Below are positions 56,648 through 64,000 of a stretch of DNA of 64,000 nt, piece after piece; the first letter of the stretch is position 1; each line of letters opens with the position of its first letter. Position numbers and translations under genes: made by a program. The DNA comes from Aureobasidium sp. EXF-3400 (Eukaryota > Ascomycota > Dothideomycetes > Dothideales > Saccotheciaceae). The notes under the pieces are model-generated. The model searched no databases. It saw only the letters and a list, made by a program, of their open reading frames with translations, and was not told where the DNA came from. The stretch spans positions 124,001 to 188,000 of the forward strand of contig SWBL01000048.1 in assembly GCA_024195585.1 (NCBI GenBank), given 5' to 3'.

Positions 56648-57907
56648 TCATGCTCCAAGCTCACTCGGCCTTCGCTGCCTACCATCTTCAGTACCAAAGT
56701 TGAACTTGCCCAGCTCATCAGTGCTTGGGTAGTACACCATTGGCGTACTCTGACGCCTAGGACTACGCGAAGGAATATCAGGTGTCAAAGGCCCATTGTG
56801 GTGGTAAGGGCTTTCGTATTCATCTTCATCATAGTCTTCGTGACTCGCAAATGGATTTTGGTAGTAAGGATGAGGATAGTCCTGAGCGACTGAACCAGCC
56901 AGGGCTGCTAGTGATGGCTGATGGGTAACGTGCGCCGGGCGGTATCCTTCTGAGCTGCCTCGAGAAGGCCAGAAGCCACTGCTGCCATGTCGTTGAGGCC
57001 CTTGCTCGATTGGACTGACAGGGCTGGCAGCCATTGCAGCGAATGACTCTGGGGAGAATGGAGTGGGTGGTCGATCTTGCCTATCTCTAGGGTAGGCGTT
57101 TTCTGATGAGATCGTTCGGTGGAAGGATCCACGCTCAGATCGCTCGGCCGATAGCTCAGCAGGTCCGCTGTGCTCATCAAGCCTGTAGCCATGGTATCCG
57201 AGATTCATATCATCGTCATCGTTGGTCCAACTTCTGGTTGCATAGGGATCATGAGCAGCCATCTGAGGTTCAAGCAATGGTGGAGCGTTCGAGTTGCCGT
57301 ACTTTTCAGCTTCTCCATTGTTTCGCCAAGAGGAGACTTCGCTGTCAGAAGGACTAGATGGTCTTCTCTTGAAGAACGTTCCTGTGTTCTTGCGACGGCG
57401 GTGTAAAAGGAAGATAAGGAATGCAGCAATGGTAACTGCAATTAAGCCCAGGACGACACCAAGAATGATACCCAGTCGTTTGTCTCCTGACATATGCGTG
57501 TGTGAGGACTGACTTGATGATGTGGAAGTCGCGCTCGGGATTGTCGTCGATGCTGTGGATGTAAGGATCGGCCTCGCGTTCTCAGTCGTGGATGCAATGG
57601 CTGATGAAGGGCTAATGGAATCCGAGGTTGAAAGTGAGGTCTCAGTTGCTGGTATGGTATAGGTTTGGCCCCCAATCACCACCGTCGTGGGCCATGTTAA
57701 CGAGGCCAAATCAGTGACCGTAGTTGAAGGATATTGGCTCTTGATCAGGGAGTTGGCTTGTGACAGAAGCGATTCAATTCCATTGTGAACTGGACTGGCG
57801 TTCGCTGTTACCACGCTTTCGAGAGCGTTTAGAAGACCGCCGGGTTGATCATCAGCAGCTGCGAGTCCCAAGAGGAGGACAACAGCTAAATTGTGTTTGA
57901 TGCCCAT
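56648..57907 (-). CDS. Secreted-type single-pass membrane protein, Mid2/WSC-sensor-like layout
   Basis: Single exon, 419 aa. A signal peptide covers residues 1-18 (cleavage near AAA-DD). A short globular part follows (SLLSQANSLIKSQYPSTT, then VIGGQTYTIPA). Residues 88-138 are Ser/Thr-rich and likely O-mannosylated. One transmembrane helix spans 145-168 (GIILGVVLGLIAVTIAAFLI) with a stop-transfer HRRRK. The ~250-residue cytoplasmic tail is disordered and rich in Ser, Pro, Tyr and acids. This is the layout of cell-wall stress sensors and of many uncharacterised fungal surface proteins. No WSC cysteine domain is present. A sensor role is inference. Confidence 0.75.
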   Translation of the reverse strand: MGIKHNLAVVLLLGLAAADDQPGGLLNALESVVTANASPVHNGIESLLSQANSLIKSQYPSTTVTDLASLTWPTTVVIGGQTYTIPATETSLSTSDSISPSSAIASTTENARPILTSTASTTIPSATSTSSSQSSHTHMSGDKRLGIILGVVLGLIAVTIAAFLIFLLHRRRKNTGTFFKRRPSSPSDSEVSSWRNNGEAEKYGNSNAPPLLEPQMAAHDPYATRSWTNDDDDMNLGYHGYRLDEHSGPAELSAERSERGSFHRTISSENAYPRDRQDRPPTPFSPESFAAMAASPVSPIEQGPQRHGSSGFWPSRGSSEGYRPAHVTHQPSLAALAGSVAQDYPHPYYQNPFASHEDYDEDEYESPYHHNGPLTPDIPSRSPRRQSTPMVYYPSTDELGKFNFGTEDGRQRRPSELGA

Positions 57908-59024
57908 CTTGGGTGAACGAGCAAGGAAGTGTGGTAAGAATGATAGGTTACGATCTGGTACTTCGTATGATGGTGTTCGCTGAGGCTAAGGATGAGATAT
58001 TTTCCTGTAGTTTAGATGAAAGAGAGAAGATGGATAGAGATGGAAAGGAAGAATAATAGTCGGGAATAATGATGGATTGTCAAAAAGCAAGAACTCGAGG
58101 AAAGCCATTGAGGTCGTTCTTCCTCATGGTTTGAACCTGCAGCACAGCACAGCACGTCAATTACTCCCGGAGCGGCCTGCAGGGTACTTTGTGCCCCGGA
58201 AGGCCAGACCGTCATCTAAGCGACGATCCAATAGACGAGCAAAGTAACCCATGAGAAGTTGTCCTGCCTCCCCATATCATGCCTCAGTCCCAGCCACAAG
58301 AGAGGGGTAGCGCCACATTAAGCGCACAGCCACTCCGAAGCGTCACGATGATCATCATGATAAGATCCCGAAAGAGAAACTCACAGCGGCTCAGCTTGAA
58401 GGAATCCACTCCAGAAAGCAGGTTCTTGTCGACGCATGGAGTCACTGATCATCACATTGATGCCATTGTGCATAGATTTGCTCTACCACAGTGTCACCGT
58501 CGCACCTTTTGCCTTCGATAACGCCGGGTTTGTTGGCTTGAAGGATAATCTTCTCTCGCTTAGAATGGTGCGGAATATCCATGAGGTAGGTGGTGCAGGC
58601 CGCAGTCATGACTTGTGGCTTGTCGTTCATTTTCTGAAAGCTTCCATGTTCGTCTCGAACCCTTTGTTGTCTTCCAATCAGAGCATTGTACTTAGCAGAT
58701 GCTTCGAAAACCAGTGATGACCTGCTATACGACCCTTGTATTAATACAAGCTCAGCCTCGTGAAGGTTTCTATTTTGCCGATGGTAGGTGCTCAGCATGT
58801 TATATGGCGCTGCCGTACTCTTTGCTTTGAGTCATCATGAGAGGATGACACAGGCGCAGAATTGTAGCACATGACAAGGGAATACGACTCTTCGGCGAGC
58901 CTTGTCCATTCCCTGCTCGGATGGCTGGATATGACCATGGAGTGCATGCTCTGTATGCCAGAGACTTGATGATATTCAGCAGTCATAGATATTGTGAGCT
59001 TGATTACTGCCCAGCATCCTCTTT
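57908..59024. other. 1.1-kb intergenic region with an uncertain short frame
   Basis: A 118-codon minus-strand frame at 58442-58798 is open and not overlapped by a better one, but has no recognised domain, so it is not called as a gene. No RNA gene was recognised. Confidence 0.45.
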
Positions 59025-61228
59025 TCAATAAGTACGTGTGTGCGGCACGCCGAGCTGCTCCTGTTGCTGGTGCTGCTCGCCAGCCGAACCTAGCGGCTCA
59101 GGCATCTGCCATGCTGGATATTGATGTCCCGTCTGAGGTACGACGCTGTTGTAGTGAGACTGGTAGAACTCGGTGCTTTGCTGGAATTCTGGAGGGTAGG
59201 TTGGGGTGATTAGTGGTTGAAGATGTTGGTGCGGACCAGGAGGAAGGATCCTGCTCTCCGGAGGAGGTCCGGCGGAGTCAGGAAAGTTCCAAATAGGCCG
59301 AGCAGGACCGTTCGTTGAATCTTGCCTCTTCCACACTCGTTGGTTCAGAGAGGATAGAAGACTTTCGGAGTCACGTTGGAAGCGATCACGCCAGCTCATG
59401 TAACCCCATCGGAGCCCAAACAAACCAAGGCAGTCTGTCAAACGCTTTATGCAGGTAATGCTTCGCATGAGATTCTTCTGGAAATCTCTAGGCGTATGAG
59501 GTGCAGGCGGTGGCGGCGCTGAGTCGATAGGGACATGTGGTGGATCGGGGATGATGCCTGATAGCAGCCTGTCCTCGTTGCCTTGCAGTACCTCGATGAA
59601 CTGGCGACCGGTCATATATACTCGCATCGCGTCGTAGAAACTCAAGGGAGCTGTCTTGACACGCTCGTTCGCATGAGATGTCATCTTCTCTGCATATTGA
59701 ATGCAGTGTTCGAAGATGAGACTCTGCGCAAAAGGCGCAACAAAAGGCATGCGCGGCGACGCAGCAAGGATGTAAATATAGGAATAGAGCAGGTTGAGCT
59801 CGAAGAAATTGCGAACCTGTGGACTCATGCTCGGAGAAAGTCCAGCGAACCAGTTCCTCATCGCCTCGCAAGACCGCCATATCAATGGGTAAGGTTCTGA
59901 CAAAGGTATCCGCCCAGATTGAAATAGCTCGGTGTACCAGTCAGATTGTATCCGCCTCAAATTGAACAGGTCGATTGCCGAACCGAAACTTTTGAAGAGA
60001 ATGTGATTCGAATCGTCTTTAGCATCTGATGGAACCAACGTCTGGGCTGTGGAGAAGGGTAGAGCAACATTTGCAGAATCATCCGAGAATGAGAACGCCC
60101 GTGATTGAATCAGACTCGTTGACCTGTCGAAACCATAAACGCACCAGAAGACTCGTCTTCGTAGCTCTAGCTTCGCTCTGGAGATGGAAGCGCTTCGAGG
60201 CGGATCTTGGTGGAGTCCCAGGTCGACCATTGCGCGTGAGGCTGCACCTATCAAGCCCCAGCTGTCAAAATGGTGAGGATCAATCATTGAATACTCGTGT
60301 AACAGTAGCATCGCCTGTACGCTCGCGATTGAGCCTGGACGAAGAACGTGTTCGGCGTGTTCCAATGCAGCAGACACATGTCCGATTGCAGCCATGTAGT
60401 TGCCGTCACCTCGTTGCTCCATGCGTCCAGAGTGTGCGATTGCAAGCACCAACCGAACAGAAAAGTGGTCGAATGGTGACGCTGTCGGGTTTCTAGAAGT
60501 CTCCGATTTGTATACCGCGTCGATGGATGCATAGAAGCTCGACTCCTCAAAGAAAGGATACATGACAAAGAAGTTCTCAAAATAATGCCTGATGGTAATC
60601 ATGGCCTCATTTCGGGGCGGCAGTGGAGTCACAAACCCTGGAGGGAGAGAGTCTTTGGTGCAAGCGGAAAGCACCATACGAGCATACGACATGCTCGATG
60701 TGAACCCATAGAAGTCCCGCGCAGTTGCGTTTACAGTGCTGTAGAAAGTCAGCATTGAGACGATAGATACACAAACGGGCGCTGTTTACTGACAGATAGC
60801 CAAAATCGGACACAAGATCATCAATCTCTTGAGCTTCGAGCCTTTTGGAAGTCCTGTTAACCCCTTCAGGAGCGATGTGTCTCTGTACAGCGCCATCATG
60901 GCTGTTGTTTTGGGTAGCTACGACAGATGCTTTTCTGTGTTGAGACTCTTGTAGTCGGCGCTCGAGCTTTTCTATTCTTGTTTCCAGAGTGGAAACATAG
61001 CTTCGCTCTTTGCCTCTCGCAAATTGATCGCTGGTACTTGAGCACTCGACTTGTTTCCCCGACCTCTCGCAAGCGGTACATGCCTGAGTTGATCAGCAAG
61101 ACGCGGAGCAAAGTAAGTCAAGACAAGCTCACAGGAAGTTTGCCATCGCATTTGATCTTCGCAGACCTGCATCGCGAACAGGCAGCGACGGGGCGACTGA
61201 CCCTGAGTAAGGGCGTCTCGAAAACCAT
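59025..61228 (-). CDS. Zn2Cys6 transcription factor with fungal_trans (MHR) domain
   Basis: Three exons: 61228-61133, 61083-60794 and 60738-59025 (introns 49 and 55 nt), 699 aa. The zinc cluster starts near residue 22 (ACSRCRSAKIKCDGKLP, then ACTACERSGKQVEC) and is split by intron 1. It is followed by the linker DQFARGKERSYV and a dimerisation coiled coil (LETRIEKLERRLQES). The middle-homology region includes YMAAIGHVSAALEHAEHV, DLGLHQDPP and ELRRRVFWCVYGFDR, the usual fungal_trans landmarks. The tail is Pro/Gln-rich. The start MVFETPLLRVSRPVAACSRC at 61228 gives the short head seen in such factors. Regulated genes are unknown. It is divergent to another factor of the same superfamily. Confidence 0.9.
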
Positions 61229-62092
61229 GGGGATCTCGATCGCAGATTGTGGCTTGAATGGCTTTTACGCATGGTCAGTCAGGACTTTGTTTAGGCTTGA
61301 AGCTGATGCTTACGGAACAGGTTCCGTGGGACAGGTCGATGCAGGTGACGATTGCTTACGGACGAAAGAGGAAGGATACCTGAACGGTGAGTCCGACGCG
61401 GCAGACGATGTCAAAAGCAGCTGTCAGGGCTGAAGCCAAGGACTCTTGTGGTCAGGGAAGAGGGCGGTCTTGGTCGATTTGACAAGGTGCGGCGCTTCGG
61501 CATTGAGACCCCTCTCTTGCTCGTTTAGGGAGACAACCGAGGAGCTTTTGAGCCAGAGTTTGCGCTTTCCGCACTGCTTGTTTCTGCTTTCTTTTCAACA
61601 GCAAATCAAATGGCAGCGTGCAGAGCGAGGCTTGAGTGTATCTGGTTAGGCTGGAGGGATCTTGGGCAGCGTGCCGGAAGATTGTAACGGCTTTTTCGGA
61701 TGGCGCTGATGAATTTGATGATTTTGCTCGCGTACTCGAAGGCAATCAGTCGTGAACAAGCGACACCTCGTATCCTGACAAAGCAGCACCAGACTAATGT
61801 TTGATTGAGATGCAGAGGGAATCTCTGCGGTAGCAACAGCAACAGTAAGTCGCGATTGAGGCTCAGGACCCTTGCCGTGTTCTTGGGTGGTCGAGAATCG
61901 AGATCGTCTCCCCGCAAACAGCAACAGCTGAGAAGTGGATCCCTGACTCGCAGCAGGGAAAAGCGAATCTGCCTTGGTAAGACAAGACCAGTACAGGCGG
62001 ACGGGTGTGGCCACGGCATGAGGCGCACGTCGAAACGGATAGTCTTCCTGTAAGAGAAAGAGCCATCGCCTTCCTGGACGAGTATCGGCGGC
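61229..62092. promoter_or_regulatory. Shared region between two divergent Zn2Cys6 factor genes
   Basis: 864 bp between divergent starts. Open frames here (61606-62157 minus, 60927-61433 plus) are artefacts of GC-rich sequence without domains. I could not identify a convincing CGG-type palindrome by eye. Confidence 0.45.
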
Positions 62093-64000
62093 ATGCAAGC
62101 GCCAGCAGCAGGGCCAGCCAAGGCCAAAGCCAAAGACAGCGGCGCGGGTGATGACAACTCGTCGCGCGTAGCTCACACATTGACGGCATGCTCACGCTGC
62201 AGACAGGTACGGCCAAGCGTATACGAGCGGCCTTTCTTGTGACGAAACTAAACGTATACAGCGCAAAACACGATGCGACCCGGGCCTTCCACGTTGCGGA
62301 CCCTGCGAGCGGACTAACTCGGTGTGCGAGTACTGGGACCCGGCCAAGGGCAAGAACGTCAATCGTGACTATGTCATCTATCTGCAGCAGCGCGTACGCC
62401 AACTTGAACTGGAGCTGGAGAAGAATGAGAACGACGAGGGACACGACGACCCCGAGGTCATGGTCCGCAGCGGCGCCGGCGTCAAACTGCAAGAGCACGA
62501 TGAGACCAAATACCTGGGCCCGTCGAGCGGCACCCAAATCACCCGTCTGGTCATGCAGCTGGCCAAACACTTTACCGACTCAAAGTCCATCAAGGAGATT
62601 GTCAACGAGACCAAGGCCCGCCAGGTCAAAGCTCTATATGCCGAAGAAGCCACCAAGCCCACCTCCAAGATCTATCCCCTGACGAGCCATGTCGCCGCCG
62701 AAGAACTACCCAACCGTAGCCTGACCCAGCTTCTGGTCCAACTATACAATCTCAAGGTCCAGCCCATGTACCCGGCCCTCCACGAGCCTTCGTTCGCAAA
62801 GGACGTCGAAGTTGTCTACAACGGCAGCCCGGATCCTTATCAGAACTACATTGTCCGCATGGTCATTGCCATCAGCTTGCAAAAGATGGATACCCAGTAC
62901 GCTGGTCTGGCCGACAGCTACTACCTGGCCGCTCTGCAATACCTGGCTCCTGTCATCAGTCCTATGAACCTCAGAACCCTGCAAGCTTTCGCTTTGATTG
63001 CCGAATACTCTCTGCTTACCCCCACTCGCACTGCCATCTACTATGTTATGGGTCTTGCCGTCCGTCTGGCCCAATCTCTAGGTATCAACGAAGAGCGTAC
63101 CATCACTCGCACTCCATCTGGCGGAACTGCCGACTGTCTGGAAATCGACATGCGTCGCCGACTCTTTTGGTGCACCTTTGTTATGGAACTCGGCTTGTCA
63201 CACGCTTTGGGCCGTCCATCCATACTGGCCACACACCAGGATCATATCGATGTTGAGTTTTTCGAAGCTGTTAGCGATGAGTACATTACCCCCGAGGGCA
63301 TTCTTCCAGGCGCTCCTAGACCGAGTCTCAAGAAGTGGATTGCCATTCATTTTTTCAAAATGCGCATGTTGCAACTCGAAATCAGAAGGAAACTCTATCA
63401 AAAGAAGAGAGCAACTCCGAAAGACGACAAGGACATTTGGTTTTTGCAAATGAACGCAAAGCTCGAATCCTGGAGAGATGCCAGTCCAACTAAAGATGAG
63501 GGCAGCGGTCTCAACAAAGTCTGGTTCATTGGCAGATATAACACTATGATCGTCTTCCTGTACAGACCCTCGCCTCAAGTTCCCAACCCATCGGTTTCCG
63601 CCGCGTTGAAGGTCTTCGAAGCCTGCCGCTACAACATCTACCTTCAGCGAGAGCAGATATCAATGGGCAACGTTGATCTGACCTGGATTTTCACCCAAGC
63701 AATTTTCATGGCTATCAATGCTCTCCTGTGGTCGCTGTCATTTGCCGAGGTGCGCAAGCAAAACCCGAGGCAGGACGTCCAGAAACATCTCCAGACTGCG
63801 ATGGAAGCCATCAGACTTGGCTCAGAGCGTTGGCCAGGTGTTTTGTCGGCCATTGAACTTTACCATGATCTGATCACGGCAATCTTGAAGGCCTACGACA
63901 AAGATGGCGATATCCCTCTTCAAGAAGCTACTCCATCCGACAGTGCTTCTCCCGCTGGAAATCCTTACTCACCTAACCTGAGTCATTCGCGAGGTGCAAG
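62093..64000 (+). CDS. Zn2Cys6 transcription factor with fungal_trans domain, 3' end cut
   Basis: Two exons are visible, 62093-62206 and 62262 to the window edge (55-nt intron); 617 residues are seen and the frame is open at 64000. The zinc cluster begins in exon 1 (ACSRCRQ) and ends in exon 2 (RKTRCDPGLPRCGPCERTNSVC), spacing CX2CX6CX6CX2CX6C. A coiled coil follows (DYVIYLQQRVRQLELELEK). The fungal_trans region has QLLVQLYNLKVQPMYPALHE, FALIAEYSLLTPTRTAIYYV, VRLAQSLGINEERT and DMRRRLFWCTFVMELGLSHA. The start MQAPAAGPAKAKAKD is the first in-frame ATG before the cluster. The visible end is Ser/Pro-rich, so the missing part is probably a low-complexity tail. Targets are unknown. Confidence 0.9.

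Noticed and set aside
58115..58145. Reverse-strand GGTTCAAACC resembling a tRNA T-loop
   Set aside because: The flanking bases do not form a T stem and no D arm or acceptor stem can be drawn.
61606..62157. 183- and 176-codon minus-strand frames between the two Zn2Cys6 genes
   Set aside because: Arg/Leu/Ser-rich with no domain; they run into the start of the plus-strand factor and sit in its promoter.

Overview
The window is nuclear DNA of a filamentous ascomycete (Pezizomycotina). The genes are mostly spliced, with introns of about 48-60 nt carrying GT/AG ends. Two Zn2Cys6 transcription factors and a Zn2Cys6-acetyltransferase fusion are present, and conserved single-copy genes (COQ2, LST8, ELP1, MTR4, PCT1, uL3m) look fungal. 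Class Dothideomycetes is a guess from general protein character and cannot be proved here. Exon boundaries below were worked out by hand. In every multi-exon model the spliced length is a multiple of three.

Layout, left to right: a truncated MHYT membrane protein (-), COQ2 (-) and a JmjC/zinc-finger chromatin protein (+) are followed by 3.7 kb with no supportable gene. Next come a small unknown protein (-), a mitochondrial DUF1279 protein (+), a Pab2/PABPN1-type RNA-binding protein (-), a voltage-gated proton channel (+), a Zn2Cys6-acetyltransferase fusion (-), mitochondrial ribosomal protein uL3m (+), a Scy1/Cex1 pseudokinase (-) and a PHD plus forkhead-like protein (+). Then an unknown acidic-tailed protein (-), an ACOT9-like thioesterase (+), LST8 (-), ELP1 (-), COX8 (-), MTR4 (+), STS1/CUT8 (+), a DUF7918-like protein (+), a coiled-coil protein (-), PCT1 (-), a Ptc2/3-type PP2C (-), a Mid2-like single-pass membrane protein (-), a Zn2Cys6 factor (-) and a second, truncated Zn2Cys6 factor (+).

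Most genes are housekeeping and are not an obvious pathway cluster. Several share divergent promoters: COQ2/JmjC, Scy1-like/PHD, unknown/ACOT9, COX8/MTR4 and the two Zn2Cys6 factors. RNA biology is well represented (Pab2-like, Cex1-like, Elp1, Mtr4), as are mitochondrial functions (COQ2, DUF1279 protein, uL3m, ACOT9-like, COX8). No tRNA, rRNA, transposon or CRISPR was recognised.

The observations most worth following are the zinc-cluster/acetyltransferase fusion lacking the usual catalytic histidine, a proton channel with altered gating and zinc-site residues, the PHD plus forkhead-like architecture, and the JmjC protein with a CDCA7-type zinc finger.
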